A stretch of 64,000 nucleotides of DNA, taken from NCBI GenBank assembly GCA_003719395.1, contig RHMC01000006.1:26489-90488 (forward strand), given 5' to 3'. Under the pieces are notes generated by a model. The model did no database searches, was not told the origin of the DNA, and saw only the letters and a program-made list of their open reading frames with translations. The stretch is from Streptomyces altiplanensis. GTDB lineage: Bacteria > Actinomycetota > Actinomycetes > Streptomycetales > Streptomycetaceae. The translations under genes were made by a program, and so were the position numbers. How positions within the stretch are numbered: position 1 is the stretch's first letter; every line of letters begins with the position of its first letter. Shown here piece by piece: positions 17,803 through 30,018 of the stretch.

Positions 17803-19281
17803 GTGGGCGGCAGTGGCGCAGGCGGTACGAACGCTGGAAAGCGCCCGAACGAGCAGCTGGGCTCGTGGTTCGTGCGCAGCGGCTGGTCGAAGGGCGAGCT
17901 CGCCCGCCAAGTGAACCGCAGAGCGCGCCAGATGGGCGCGCACCACATCAGCACGGACACCTCACGCGTGCGCCGCTGGCTGGACGGCGAGCAGCCGCGC
18001 GAGCCGATCCCGCGCATCCTCTCCGAGCTCTTCTCCGAGCGGTTCGGCAGCGTCGTCGCCGTCGAGGACATCGGTCTGCGCTCCGCGCACCAGTCACCCT
18101 CCGTGTCCGGAGTCGACCTGCCCTGGACGGGCCCCCAGACGGTCGCCCTGCTCAGCGAGTTCTCACGCAGCGACCTGATGCTCGCGCGGCGCGGCTTCCT
18201 CGGGACCTCGCTGGCGCTCGCCGCGGGACCCGCCCTCATCGAGCCCATGCAGCGCTGGCTCGTCCCCCGGGCCCCCCGGCGGCCCCGACCGCCCGGAGGC
18301 GGCCGCGCCCTCGCGGCGGCCGTCCCGGCTCTCGGGGCCGGAGCTGGACCTGCTGGAGTCCACGACCATGATGTTCCGCCAGTGGGACGCCCAGTGCGGC
18401 GGCGGGCAGCGGCGCAAGGCCGTCGTCGGACAGCTCCACGAAGTCACGGACCTGCTCCAGGAACCGCAGCCCGGGGCCACGTCCAGGCGGCTCTTCAAAT
18501 GCGCCGCCGAACTGGCCGAGCTGGCCGGCTGGATGAGCTACGACGTGGGCCTGCACCCCACAGCGCAGAAGTACTTCGTGCTCGCCCTGCACGCCGCCAA
18601 GGAAGCCGGTGACAAGCCGTTCGGCAGTTACGTCCTGTCGAACATGAGCCGCCAGATGATCCACCTCGGCCGCCCCGACGACGCGCTGGAACTCGTCCAC
18701 CTCGCGCAGTACGGCAGCCGCGACTGCGCCACGCCCCGGACCCAGGCGATGCTGTATGCGATGGAGGCCCGCGCCTACGCCAACATCGGCCAGCCCAGCA
18801 AGTGCAAGCGGGCCGTCCGGATGGCCGAGGACACCTTCGCGGACGCCGGCCTGGACGGCGAGCCCGAGCCCGACTGGATCCGCTTCTTCTCCGAGGCCGA
18901 ACTCAACGGCGAGAACGCCCACTCGTACCGCGACCTGGCCTATGTCGCCGGACGCAGCCCCACCTACGCCTCGCTCTCCGAGCCCGTCATGGAGCGCGCG
19001 GTGGAGCTCTTCGGCAAGGACGACGAACACCAGCGTTCGTATGCACTGAACCTCATCGGCATGGCCACCGTGCATCTGCTGAAACGCGAACCCGAACAGT
19101 CCGTCGTACTGGCCGAAAAGGCTCTCGTGGTCGCCAAACGCGTCCGTTCCGAGCGGGTGAACAACCGGCTCCGCAAGACCGTCGACACCGCCGCCAGGGA
19201 CTTCGGCGACGTCGCCTCGAAGTCCTCGATCTCACCGACAGGCTCGCAGCCCAGCTGCCCGAAGCCGCGGAAGCGGTCTGA
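17803..19281 (+). CDS. nsdA: NsdA, negative regulator of differentiation and antibiotic production (two frame breaks)
   Basis: NsdA, known from S. coelicolor, lies between the Prim-Pol-like gene and amtB and represses sporulation and antibiotic synthesis; the protein has tetratricopeptide-like repeats. Seen here are the N-terminal RPNEQLGSWFVRSGWSKGEL with STDTSRVRRWLDGEQPRE, then a C-rich run near 18265 where the frame breaks. The helical repeat region follows (KYFVLALHAAKEAGDKPFG, SNMSRQMIHLGRPDDALEL, EARAYANIGQPSKCKRAVRMAED). A second break near 19212 must be undone to reach LDLTDRLAAQLPEAAEAV and TGA 19281. The GTG at 17803 is preferred. Confidence 0.92.
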
Positions 19282-19457
19282 GACCCGGCCCGCGCCGCCC
19301 CATGCGCCGGTCGCGACCGGCCACCCCGTAAAGCCCGACTCGGCTCCCCCGCGCCAGGCCAGCAGGGTGGCGGTCGCGACGGTTTTCGCTGTGCGGCGCC
19401 TGCCGTGGGCAGAGGGTATCGACGGCCGACGGCCCCGGTCCGGCGGTTCACCCGTAC

Positions 19458-19515
19458 GTAACACGCACGACCTCTTCGTCACTGGTGCGAAACATCGGGT
19501 GGCATCGGCCGAAAC
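19458..19515 (+). promoter_or_regulatory. GlnR boxes upstream of amtB
   Basis: The Streptomyces GlnR consensus is GTNAC-n6-GAAAC repeated. Here GTCAC (19478) - 6 bases - GAAAC (19489-19493) - 6 bases - TGGCA - 6 bases - GAAAC (19511-19515) fits in full register. A further half-box, GTAAC, lies at 19458-19462 with GACCT six bases on. This places amtB-glnK-glnD under nitrogen-limitation activation by GlnR, as shown for S. coelicolor. Confidence 0.85.
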
Positions 19516-19543
19516 CGCGCTGCGCCAACCTCATGGCCCATAA

Positions 19544-21337
<1,794 letters not shown>

Positions 21338-21380
21338 CCGGACGTCCTGGTACCGGAACGCACAGAACGGGAGCTGCTGG

Positions 21381-23863
21381 GTGACGAGCGTTGAAGTGAC
21401 CACCGAACCGTCCGACGACTCGGGACCCAGCGGCTACGCGGCGGCCCGGCTGCGACTTCTCCAGGAGAAGTCGCGGTCCGGGCCGCCGCGCCGCTCCGGC
21501 CTCGCCCGGCTGACCGACGACTGGCTGGGCGCGCTGTTCACCACGGCCGCCCTCGAAACGGGGGTCCGCGGCGCGGCCCTCGTCGCCGTCGGCGGATACG
21601 GCCGGGGCGAGCTTTCGCCGCGCAGCGACCTCGACCTTCTCCTCCTGCACGACGGAAGCGCCGACAAGGCCGCGATCGCGACCCTCGCCGACCGCGTCTG
21701 GTACCCGGTGTGGGACCTGGGCATCGCCCTCGACCACTCCGTACGCACGCCCGCCGAGGCCCGCACCACCGCCGGCGAGGACCTCAAAGTGCACCTCGGA
21801 CTCCTCGACGCCCGGCACGTCGCCGCGACCTCGGCGTCACCGCGGGACTGCGCACCGCCGTACTCGCCGACTGGCGCAACCTCGCCCCCAAGCGGCTGCC
21901 CGAACTCCACGAGCTCTGCCAGGAACGGGCCGTACGCCAGGGCGAACTGCAGTACCTCCTCGAACCCGACCTCAAGGAGGCACGCGGCGGTCTGCGCGAC
22001 ACCACCGCCCTGCGCGCCGTCGCGCTCCTGGCTCGCCGACGCCCCGCGCGAGGGCCTCGACGCGGCGCGGCGCCGGCTCTTCGACGTACGCGACGCCGCT
22101 GCACCTGACCACCGGACGCGCCACCGACCGCCTCGCCCTCCAGGAGCAGGACCAGGTCGCCGCCGAGCTCGGTCTGCTGGACGCCGACACCCTGCTGCGC
22201 GAGGTGTACGAAGCGGCGCGCACCAGTCTCCTACGCCGCGACGTCACCTGGCGCGAGGTGAACCGGGTCCTGCGCGCCCGGTCGCTGCGCCCCCGGTTGC
22301 GCGCCATGCTCGGCAGCAGAACCCCTGCCACCGACCGCACCCCGCTCGCGGAAGGAGTCGTCGAGCAGGACGGCGAGGTGGTGCTCGCCCGCACCGCGCG
22401 CCCCGCAGCTCGACGCCGTGCTCCCGCTGCGGGCCGCCGCCGCCGCGGCCCAGTCGGGGCTGCCCGTCTCCCTGCACGCCGTACGCCGCCTCGCGGCCGT
22501 CGCCAAGCCGCTGCCCGTGCCCTGGCCGGCCGAGGCGCGCGAGGAACTCGTCACCCTCCTCGGCGCGGGCGAGGCGACCGTCGGGGTGTGGGAGGCACTG
22601 GAGGCCGAGGGACTCATCACCCGGCTGCTGCCGGACTGGGAGCGGGTGCGGTGCCGCCCGCAGCGCAACCCCGTCCACACCTGGACCGTCGACCGGCACC
22701 TGGTCGAGACGGCCGTACGGGCCTCCGCGCTCACCCGCCGGGTCGGGCGCCCCGACCTGCTGCTGACCGCCGCCCTGCTGCACGACTTCGGCAAGGGCTG
22801 GCCCGGCGACCACTCGGTGGCCGGCGAGATCGTCGCCCGCGACATCGCCACCCGGATCGGCTTCGACCGCGCGGATGTCGGCGTGATCGCCACGCTCGTA
22901 CGCCACCACCTCCTCCTCGTCGAGACCGCGACCCGGCGTGACCTGGACGACCCGGCCACCGTCCGCTCCGTGGCCGACGCGGTCAAGGCGACCGGCACCC
23001 TCGAACTCCTGCACGCCCTCACCGAGGCCGACGCGCTGGCCACCGGGCCCGCCGCCTGGTCCACCTGGCCGCGCCTGCGCTCGTCGCCGACCTGGTGAAA
23101 CGCGTCGCCGCCGTCCTCGCGGGCGAAGCCCCGGCCGAACCCGAACCCGCCGCCCCCAGTGCCGAGCAGGAACGCCTCGCCGTCGAGCGTTCCGTACCGG
23201 CGGGCCCGTCCTCTCGCTGCGCGCGCAGCCGGAGGGCCACGGGGAGGACGCGGCCGAGGAGCCGGAGCCGCTCGGCGTCGAGCTGCTGATCGCCGTACCG
23301 GACCAGCCCGGTGTCCTGCCCGCGGTGGCCGGAGTACTGGCGATGCACCGGCTGACCGTACGCACGGCGGAACTGCGGGCCGCCGAACTTCCGCCCTCGG
23401 TGGTGGCCGGCGCCCCGGCGTCGAGGGCCGCGTACTGCTGCTCGACTGGCGGGTGGCGGCGGAGTACGGATCGCTGCCCCAGGCCGTCCGGCTGCGCGCC
23501 GATCTCGTACGCGCCCTGGACGGCTCGCTCGACATCCCGGCCCGCCTCGCGGAGCGGGAGCGCGCGTACGAGAAGAACCCGCGCAGGCGGGGCGCACAGG
23601 CCCCGCCGCCCCGCGTGACGGTCGCCCCCGCCGGGTCCCGGCTCGCGACGGTGATCGAGGTGCGCGCACAGGACGCCCCGGGCCTGCTGCACCGCATCGG
23701 CCACGCCCTGGAGTCGGCAAAGGTGCGGGTGCGCAGCGCGCACGTCTCGACCCTGGGCGCGAACGCGGTCGACGCCTTCTACGTCACAGGGCCCGAAGGC
23801 GCCCCGCTCCCGGAGATCGAGGCGGCCGAGGTGGCCAGGTCACTGGAGGGCGCGCTCCGCTGA
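21381..23863 (+). CDS. glnD: PII nucleotidyltransferase GlnD (many frame breaks)
   Basis: GlnD modifies and demodifies GlnK; the actinomycete enzyme adenylylates it. From GTG 21381 the nucleotidyltransferase domain reads VAVGGYGRGELSPRSDLDLLLLHD with G-(S/R) and DxD metal ligands. The HD domain follows (LLLTAALLHDFGKGWPGDHS), then two ACT domains (GVELLIAVPDQPGVLPAVAG and TVIEVRAQDAPGLLHRIGHAL). At least seven breaks (near 21830, 22030, 22095, 22405, 23075, 23200 and 23415) scatter these across frames. All domains remain in order and the length is right, favouring sequencing indels. Confidence 0.93.
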
Positions 23864-23967
23864 GGAGCGGGGGGGCGGGCCGGGGGGGCAGACCCCACCG
23901 CGGACGGACAGATACCCTGGGGGCATCTGTGTCCACCCGTCCCCCGACCCGAGGATTCGCGACCGCC

Positions 23968-25518
23968 GTGTTCGATACTCTTTCCGACCGCCTCGCAGCG
24001 ACATTCAAAAACCTCCGGGGCAAGGGCCGCCTGTCCGAGGCGGACATCGACGCCACGGCACGTGAGATCCGTATCGCGCTGCTGGAAGCGGATGTCGCGC
24101 TGCCCGTCGTCCGGGCGTTCATCAAGCAGGTCAAGGAGCGTGCCGCCGGGGCCGAGGTCTCGCAGGCGCTGAATCCCGCGCAGCAGGTCATCAAGATCGT
24201 CAACGAGGAGCTCGTCGGCATCCTCGGCGGCGAGACCCGCCGTCTGCGGTTCGCCAAGAACCCGCCCACCGTGATCATGCTCGCGGGTCTCCAGGGCGCC
24301 GGCAAGACGACCCTCGCCGGAAAGCTGGGCCTGTGGCTCAAGGGCCAGGGCCACTCGCCGATCCTGGTCGCCTGTGACCTCCAGCGTCCCAACGCCGTCA
24401 ACCAGCTGAGCGTCGTCGCCGAGCGCGCCGGTGTCGCGGTGTACGCGCCGGAGCCCGGCAACGGCGTCGGTGACCCGGTCCAGGTCGCCAAGGACTCCAT
24501 CGAGTACGCCAAGAACAAGCTGCACGACATCGTCATCGTCGACACCGCGGGCCGCCTCGGTATCGACCAGGAGCTGATGCAGCAGGCCGCGGACATCCGC
24601 GACGCCGTCAGCCCCGACGAGGTCCTCTTCGTCGTCGACGCGATGATCGGCCAGGACGCGGTCAACACCGCCGAGGCCTTCCGCGACGGCGTCGGCTTCG
24701 ACGGCGTGGTGCTGTCCAAGCTCGACGGTGACGCCCGTGGTGGTGCCGCCCTGTCGATCGCCAAGGTGACCGGCCGCCAGATCATGTTCGCCTCCAACGG
24801 CGAGAAGCTGGACGACTTCGACGCGTTCCACCCGGACCGCATGGCGTCCCGCATCCTCGGCATGGGCGACATGCTGTCGCTCATCGAGAAGGCCGAGCAG
24901 ACCTTCAGCCAGCAAGAGGCCGAAGCGATGGCGGCCAAGCTGGCGAAGGGCCCGAAGGAGTTCACGCTCGACGACTTCCTGGCCCAGATGGAGCAGGTCA
25001 GGAAGATGGGCTCCATCTCCAAGCTGCTCGGCATGATGCCCGGCATGGGGCAGATCAAGGAGCAGATCGCCAACATCGACGAGCGCGACGTGGACCGTAC
25101 GGCCGCGATCATCAAGTCGATGACCCCCGCCGAGCGCCAGGACCCGACGATCATCAACGGCTCGCGCCGGGCCCGTGTCGCCAAGGGCTCGGGCGTCGAT
25201 GTCAGTGCCGTGAAGAACCTGGTGGAGCGGTTCTTCGAGGCGCGCAAGATGATGTCGAAGATGGCCCAGGGCGGCGGGATGCCGGGCATGCCCGGCATCC
25301 CGGGCATGGGCGGTGGCCCCGGCCGTCAGAAGAAGCAGCAGAAGCAGGCCAAGGGCAAGCGCAAGAGCGGCAACCCGATGAAGCGGAAGCTGGAGGAGCA
25401 GGCCGCGGCCGAGCGCCGTGAGCAGGCCGCGCAGTCGGGCGGCGCGCTGGGCCTGCCGGCCGGCCAGGGGGACCAGAACTTCGAACTGCCCGACGAGTTC
25501 AAGAAGTTCATGGGCTGA
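23968..25518 (+). CDS. ffh: Signal recognition particle protein Ffh
   Basis: The 516-residue GTPase of SRP, which binds 4.5S RNA and signal peptides and pairs with FtsY. The N domain starts MFDTLSDRLAATFKNLRGKG. The G domain has GLQGAGKTTLAGKL, DLQRPNAVNQL, DTAGRL and SKLDGDARGG. The M domain has the Met-rich finger (KLLGMMPGMGQIKEQ) and RNA-binding INGSRRARVAKGSG, then a GMPGMPGIPGM run and a Lys-rich tail. GTG 23968 is chosen because similarity begins there; GTG 23929 would add 13 residues. It is undamaged, unlike ftsY. Confidence 0.96.
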   Translation: MFDTLSDRLAATFKNLRGKGRLSEADIDATAREIRIALLEADVALPVVRAFIKQVKERAAGAEVSQALNPAQQVIKIVNEELVGILGGETRRLRFAKNPPTVIMLAGLQGAGKTTLAGKLGLWLKGQGHSPILVACDLQRPNAVNQLSVVAERAGVAVYAPEPGNGVGDPVQVAKDSIEYAKNKLHDIVIVDTAGRLGIDQELMQQAADIRDAVSPDEVLFVVDAMIGQDAVNTAEAFRDGVGFDGVVLSKLDGDARGGAALSIAKVTGRQIMFASNGEKLDDFDAFHPDRMASRILGMGDMLSLIEKAEQTFSQQEAEAMAAKLAKGPKEFTLDDFLAQMEQVRKMGSISKLLGMMPGMGQIKEQIANIDERDVDRTAAIIKSMTPAERQDPTIINGSRRARVAKGSGVDVSAVKNLVERFFEARKMMSKMAQGGGMPGMPGIPGMGGGPGRQKKQQKQAKGKRKSGNPMKRKLEEQAAAERREQAAQSGGALGLPAGQGDQNFELPDEFKKFMG

Positions 25519-25544
25519 CGCCCGGCCGTAGTACGTACAGCGCC

Positions 25545-25581
25545 GTGGGCGCCCCGCTCCTTCCCCGGAGCGGGCGCCCAC
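25545..25581. terminator. Bidirectional terminator
   Basis: GTGGGCGCCCCGCTCC and GGAGCGGGCGCCCAC form a 15-bp stem with one bulged C, between the convergent ffh and methyltransferase genes. Confidence 0.8.
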
Positions 25582-25586
25582 GCCGC

Positions 25587-26456
25587 TCACGGCGTACGCG
25601 CGATCAGGTAGCGGAAGACGTTGGACATCCAGACCGTTCCGTCCCGCCGCACATGGGGGTGGAGAGCCTCGGTGAGCTCCTTCGTCACCTGCGCCGGGTC
25701 CGTGGCCCGTACTGCCGCGTCGAACAGTCCGGTCGACAGGAGTCCGCGTACGGCGCTGTCCATGTCGGCGTAGCCGAAGGGGCACGCGACCCGCCCCGAG
25801 CCGTCCGGTTTCAGTCCGGCCCGCGAGGCCACGTCCTCCAGGTCGTCCCTGAGCGCGGGACGCCAGCCGCGGCCGACGGCGCGCGGGCTCTCGGCCAGCC
25901 GGGAGGCGACCCGCAGCACCGCGGAGGTCGCACAGCGCTCGGGCGGTCCCCAGCCGGCCAGGACCACTTCACTGCCCCGTTCGGCGAGCGGTATCGCGCT
26001 TTCGAGCGCCGCGGTGAGCCCGTCGGAATCACCGGCCGCGCAGCCCAGCGGCTCGAACGCGGTGACGAGGTTGTACGCGGGGGCGGCGGTGTCGCAGACC
26101 TCCGCCGAACCGCCTTCGAACAACCGGGTGGTTCCGTGAGGCGCGCCCTCCCGGCCGCCGCTCTGCGGCGCGTCCGACAGCAGGCGCTCACGGGCCAGCG
26201 CGACCCGGGCGCGGTCGGATTCGACGCCTGTCACGTGCGCACCGCGCGACGCGGAGATCAGCAGGGCGAGGCCCGAACCGCAGCCGAGGCCGAGCAGCCG
26301 GGTGGCGGGGCCTACCTCGAGCCGCTCGTACGCCGCTTCGTACAGCGGGACCAGCATCCGTTCCTGGATCTCGGCCCAGTCGCGGGCGCGTGCACCCGCG
26401 TCCGTCGCCGGCGGCGAAGCCGCGTTCGGGTGGTGCCGGACGAGCGTAGGTGTCAT
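25587..26456 (-). CDS. SAM-dependent methyltransferase, substrate unknown
   Basis: About 289 residues with a class I methyltransferase fold. Motif I is ATRLLGLGCGSGLALLISA, the acidic ribose-binding end is VTGVESDRARVALARERL, and YNLVTAFEPL occupies the position after motif II. The C-terminal half (PFGYADMDSAVRGLLSTG, VWMSNVFRYLIA) resembles Streptomyces orthologues in the same ffh-rpsP interval. ATG 26456 gives MTPTLVRHHPN after GGGG. ATG 26486, behind CAGGA, would add MTSRRIGALS; the choice is open. Confidence 0.8.
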   Translation of the reverse strand: MTPTLVRHHPNAASPPATDAGARARDWAEIQERMLVPLYEAAYERLEVGPATRLLGLGCGSGLALLISASRGAHVTGVESDRARVALARERLLSDAPQSGGREGAPHGTTRLFEGGSAEVCDTAAPAYNLVTAFEPLGCAAGDSDGLTAALESAIPLAERGSEVVLAGWGPPERCATSAVLRVASRLAESPRAVGRGWRPALRDDLEDVASRAGLKPDGSGRVACPFGYADMDSAVRGLLSTGLFDAAVRATDPAQVTKELTEALHPHVRRDGTVWMSNVFRYLIARTP

Positions 26457-27034
26457 CGAAAGCGCCCCAATCCGCCGAGAGGTCATTACGTGTCCTGATG
26501 GACGTCCCCCGTGTGCGTGCGCTCGTACTCCCCGTATGCCAGGGAACTCCGCATCCGGCACCAAGTCCAGGGGTTGAAGGGCAATGCTTGCGTGCCCCTG
26601 CCGTGCGCCCCCGCGCCGGAGCGGATATCAGGTTCCAGAGTGCCGCCGACGAGCCGATCGCGCCACGGGAGGGGAACGCGACCGTGCGAGGCCGCGGCCG
26701 TGCGGCGTCTGTTTCCGGGGGCGGGGCGGTGCCGGAGGCCGGGAGCGACCCCAGTACTGTCGCTGCCGTGGCCCGTGCCCGCGGGAACGCCCGCCGGCGC
26801 CCGGAGAGCCACTCGCGCCGCCCGGAGCAACTGATGCCCCGGCGTGCGGTCTTTGTCTACGCGCCGGGGCGTACGCGCGGGTACGCCCCGTGTTGACGGG
26901 TGCTGGGCGAGTCCTCCGCAGATCAGCGCACCCGCCCTCGTCAGGACGCATCAACGGCAACTGACGGGTACGTGCAAATTATTTGGGATGGCCCGGAATA
27001 GGAACACCGGGGCACCCCGGCTCGTTGTCACGAC
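26457..27034. other. Gene-poor 0.58-kb stretch
   Basis: I see no supported gene. Open frames exist on both strands but have Arg/Pro/Ala-rich shadow composition. Near the right end CTGACG (26961-26966) and TGGGAT (26984-26989), 17 bases apart, could be a promoter for the SprT-like gene, in an unusually AT-rich patch (CAAATTATTTGG). CCGGGG-CA-CCCCGG at 27008-27021 could form a hairpin in its leader. Confidence 0.4.
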
Positions 27035-27626
27035 GTGAGCACGACACCACCTGTTCTCGCCGCAGAGCTGGCGCAGGCGTGGGCCGACATTCAGCGGTAC
27101 CACCCCGAGCTGCCAGATCTAGCCGCGCCCGAGTCCCTGATCGGAGAGTCCTCGTCCGCCTGCGGAGCGGAACTCTCCTTCGAACGACTGCTGCACGAGG
27201 CAGTCCACGGCATCGCCGCCGCACGCGGTGTCCGTGACACCTCACGTGCCGGCCGCTACCACAACCGCAGATTCCTCGCGATCGCCGAGGAGATGGGCCT
27301 CGACCACCCCGAGGAGCCGCACCCCAGCAGCGGCTTCTCGCTGGTCTCGCTCAACCCCGAGGCGAGGCGGCGTTACCGGCCGACGATCGAGCGGCTCCAG
27401 CGCGCCCTCAAGGCGCACACGGTCGCGACGCCGCGGACACCAAGCGCACTTTCCGCGGGCCTGCCGCCCGGCACGGCTCGTCCGGCGGCGGGGTGCGGGT
27501 CAAGGCAGTCTGCGACTGCGGGCGCAACGTCCGCGTCGTTCCGTCGTCCTGGCCCAGGCCCCGATCGTGTGCGGCGGCTGCGGAAAGCCGTTCCGCATCC
27601 CGGAAGTGGTGGCCGCGGCGAGCTGA
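27035..27626 (+). CDS. SprT-like zinc metalloprotease-fold protein (two frame breaks)
   Basis: The N-terminal half has an HExxH helix, LLHEAVHGIAAARGV, followed by DTSRAGRYHNRRF with the third histidine ligand and FLAIAEEMGL, typical of the SprT/Spartan-like family. Past about 27430 the frame shifts: DTKRTFRGPAARHGSSGG then VKAVCDCGRNVRVV. After another shift near 27543 it reads VLAQAPIVCGGCGKPFRIPEVV, giving a C-terminal zinc ribbon (CDCG...CGGCG). The genuine stop is therefore at 27624-27626, although the first frame runs on to 27679. The start is GTG 27035. Cellular role in Streptomyces is unknown; DNA-protein crosslink proteolysis is known only for eukaryotic Spartan. Confidence 0.75.
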
Positions 27627-27676
27627 CCGTCCTTTTTGTCGTTGCTTCCGCCAGGTGGGCAGCGGTGCCGGCCGGG

Positions 27677-27706
27677 TGATGCCGTGTCGCAGGTGTGTGG
27701 CACAAT
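27677..27706 (+). promoter_or_regulatory. Candidate rpsP promoter
   Basis: CACAAT (27701-27706) with TGATGC (27677-27682) 18 bases upstream precedes a leader of about 130 bases before rpsP. This is a weak match, supported mainly by position. Confidence 0.3.
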
Positions 27707-27842
27707 GGCTAGCTGTACTCGACAGCCGCACAGGAACCCTCTCGCCTCCGGCTGACGCGTCCATCGGGCACCCCGAGTACCGCAACCCCACGTGGCATCT
27801 TGTTGTGCCCCACCACGTCATAGACCAGGAGACACCACTCCA

Positions 27843-28289
27843 GTGGCAGTCAAGATCAAGCTGAAGCGTCTGGGCAAGATCCGTTCGCCTCACTACCGCA
27901 TCGTCGTCGCCGACTCCCGTACCCGCCGTGACGGCCGGGCCATCGAGGAGATCGGTCTGTACCACCCGGTGCAGAACCCCTCGCGCATCGAGGTCAACTC
28001 CGAGCGTGCCCAGTACTGGCTTTCCGTCGGCGCCCAGCCGACCGAGCCGGTCATGGCCATCCTGAAGCTCACCGGCGACTGGCAGGCGCACAAGGGCCTT
28101 CCGGCCCCCGCGCCGCTGCTCCAGCCGGAGCCGAAGGCCGACAAGCGTGCCGCGTTCGACGCGTTCGCCAAGGGTCTCGAGGGTGGCGACGAGTCCAAGG
28201 GCGAGGCGATCACTCAGAAGGCGAAGAAGGCCGACAAGAAGGCCGACGAGGCTCCCGCGGCCGAGTCCACCGAGTCGACCGAGGCCTGA
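27843..28289 (+). CDS. rpsP: Ribosomal protein bS16
   Basis: This 30S protein starts [20 protein letters not shown] and has [20 protein letters not shown]. At 148 residues it is longer than the bS16 core of about 85 because of an Ala/Lys/Glu-rich C-terminal extension, usual in Streptomyces. The GTG start follows CAGGAGA. It is first gene of the rpsP-khpA-rimM-trmD-rplS cluster. Confidence 0.97.
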   Translation: MAVKIKLKRLGKIRSPHYRIVVADSRTRRDGRAIEEIGLYHPVQNPSRIEVNSERAQYWLSVGAQPTEPVMAILKLTGDWQAHKGLPAPAPLLQPEPKADKRAAFDAFAKGLEGGDESKGEAITQKAKKADKKADEAPAAESTESTEA

Positions 28290-28291
28290 GC

Positions 28292-28531
28292 ATGCTCGAG
28301 GAGGCTCTTGAGCACCTCGTGAAGGGCATTGTCGACAACCCCGACGATGTGCAGGTGGCCTCGCGCACCCTGCGCCGCGGGCGCGTGCTGGAAGTCCGGG
28401 TTCACCCGGACGACCTCGGCAAGGTGATCGGCCGCAACGGCCGCACCGCTCGCGCCCTGCGTACGGTCGTGGGCGCCATCGGCGGCCGTGGCATCCGCGT
28501 CGACCTCGTCGACGTGGACCAGGTCCGCTGA
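28292..28531 (+). CDS. khpA: KH-domain RNA-binding protein KhpA
   Basis: A 79-residue single-KH protein. The GxxG loop is GKVIGRNGRTARALRTVV. KhpA-type proteins bind RNA, often with KhpB/Jag, and the gene commonly lies between rpsP and rimM. The ATG lies two bases after the rpsP stop, so translation is probably coupled. Confidence 0.93.
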   Translation: MLEEALEHLVKGIVDNPDDVQVASRTLRRGRVLEVRVHPDDLGKVIGRNGRTARALRTVVGAIGGRGIRVDLVDVDQVR

Positions 28532-28564
28532 CAAAGTTGACCGCTTTACCTAGATACGCCGGCT

Positions 28565-28600
28565 CGGGCCGGGGAGGGCTCCAGAGCCTTCCCCGGCCCG
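28565..28600 (+). terminator. Intercistronic hairpin between khpA and rimM
   Basis: CGGGCCGGGGAGGGCT (28565-28580) pairs with AGCCTTCCCCGGCCCG (28585-28600), a 16-bp stem with one G-U pair and a 4-base loop. There is no U-tract. Within an operon it may attenuate transcription or mark an RNA processing point, lowering rimM-trmD relative to rpsP. Confidence 0.55.
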
Positions 28601-28622
28601 TAGTCGTACGACAGGAGAAGAA

Positions 28623-29204
28623 GTGCAGCTCGTAGTCGCGCGGATCGGCCGCGCCCACGGGATCAAGGGCGAAGTCACGGTCGAGGTACGTACGGACGAG
28701 CCGGAGCTTCGGCTCGGACCGGGCGCCGTGCTCGCCACGGACCCGGCCTCCGCCGGGCCGCTGACGATCGAGACCGGCCGGGTGCACAGCGGCAGGCTGC
28801 TGCTGCGCTTCGCGGGCGTCAAGGACCGTACGGCCGCCGAGGCACTGCGCAACACCCTCCTCATCGCCGAGGTCGATCCGCAGGAGACTCCGGAGGACCC
28901 CGAGGAGTTCTACGACCACCAGCTGATGGACCTCGACGTCGTCCTGGCCGACGGCACCGGGATCGGCCGGATCACCGAGATCACCCACCTGCCCTCCCAG
29001 GACCTGTTCATCGTGAAGCGGCCCGACGGCAGCGAGGTGATGATCCCCTTCGTCGAGGAGATCGTCGCCGAGATCGACCTGGAGGAGCAGCGTGCGGTGA
29101 TCACCCCGCCGCCGGGGCTGATCGACGGCAGCCAGGCCGAGGTCGCCTCGTCGGGGGACGAGACCGGTGACGGGAGCGACAGGAGCGGGGACGGCGGCGC
29201 ATGA
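28623..29204 (+). CDS. rimM: Ribosome maturation factor RimM
   Basis: RimM assists 30S head assembly by binding uS19. The 193-residue product has the N-terminal [39 protein letters not shown], and the PRC-barrel [15 protein letters not shown] with [14 protein letters not shown]. The Gly/Asp/Ser tail is poorly conserved. The GTG follows CAGGAGAAGAA. The stop overlaps the trmD start by ATGA. Confidence 0.95.
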   Translation: MQLVVARIGRAHGIKGEVTVEVRTDEPELRLGPGAVLATDPASAGPLTIETGRVHSGRLLLRFAGVKDRTAAEALRNTLLIAEVDPQETPEDPEEFYDHQLMDLDVVLADGTGIGRITEITHLPSQDLFIVKRPDGSEVMIPFVEEIVAEIDLEEQRAVITPPPGLIDGSQAEVASSGDETGDGSDRSGDGGA

Positions 29205-30018
29205 GGCTCGACGTCGTCACGATCTTCCCCGAGTACCTGGAACCGCTGAACGTCTCGCTCGTCGGCAAGGCCCGCGCGCGCGGGCAGCTCGACGTCCGTG
29301 TGCACGACCTCAGGGAGTGGACGTACGACCGCCACAACACGGTCGACGACACCCCTTACGGCGGCGGCCCCGGCATGGTCATGAAGACCGGCCCCTCGCC
29401 GCCCTCGACGACGCCCTGGCCGACGGCTACGAGGGCGGGGCGCACGGCCCGGTGCTGGTCGTGCCCACCCCCAGCGGCCGCCCCTTCACCCAGGAACTCG
29501 CCGTGGAGCTCTCCGAGCGGCCGTGGCTGGTCTTCACGCCCGCACGCTACGAGGGCATCGACCGCCGCGTCATCGACGAGTACGCCACCCGGATGCCGGT
29601 GTACGAGGTCTCCATCGGGGACTACGTCCTGGCCGGCGGCGAGGCCGCCGTACTGGTGATCACCGAGGCCGTGGCCCGGCTGCTGCCCGGTGTCCTCGGC
29701 AACGCCGAATCGCACCGCGACGACTCCTTCGCGCCCGGCGCCATGGCCAGCCTCCTCGAAGGCCCCGTCTACACCAAGCCGCCCGAGTGGCGCGGCCGCG
29801 AGATCCCGGACGTCCTGCTCAGCGGGCACCACGGGAAGATCGCCCGGTGGCGGCGGGACGAGGCGCTGCGCCGTACGACCGCCAACAGGCCGGACCTCAT
29901 CGAGCGCTGCGATCCCGCGGCCTTCGACAAGAAGGACCGCGAGATGCTGAGCATCCTCGGCTGGCGGCCCGGCCCCGACGGCCGATTTGGGCGTAACCCC
30001 GAGGCCGTGGAAGAATGA
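29201..30018 (+). CDS. trmD: tRNA (guanine-37 N1) methyltransferase TrmD (frame break)
   Basis: TrmD methylates G37 of tRNAs that read CNN codons, preventing +1 frameshifting. ATG 29201 begins [16 protein letters not shown] and continues to the trefoil-knot segment [15 protein letters not shown]. At about 29388-29400 the expected EPW-type motif is lost and the frame moves. The rest, [32 protein letters not shown] and [17 protein letters not shown], with the C-terminal domain [19 protein letters not shown], continues in the other frame. Several bases seem to be missing, more than a single indel. TrmD is normally important for growth, so an error is likely. Confidence 0.94.

Noticed and set aside
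23779..25785. A 668-residue minus-strand frame opposite ffh
   Set aside because: It mirrors the intact ffh codons and has no start context or recognisable domain.
26457..27034. A small gene on either strand in the gene-poor stretch
   Set aside because: Frames up to 148 residues exist, but all are Arg/Pro/Ala-rich, lack a ribosome site and show no hydrophobic or conserved pattern.
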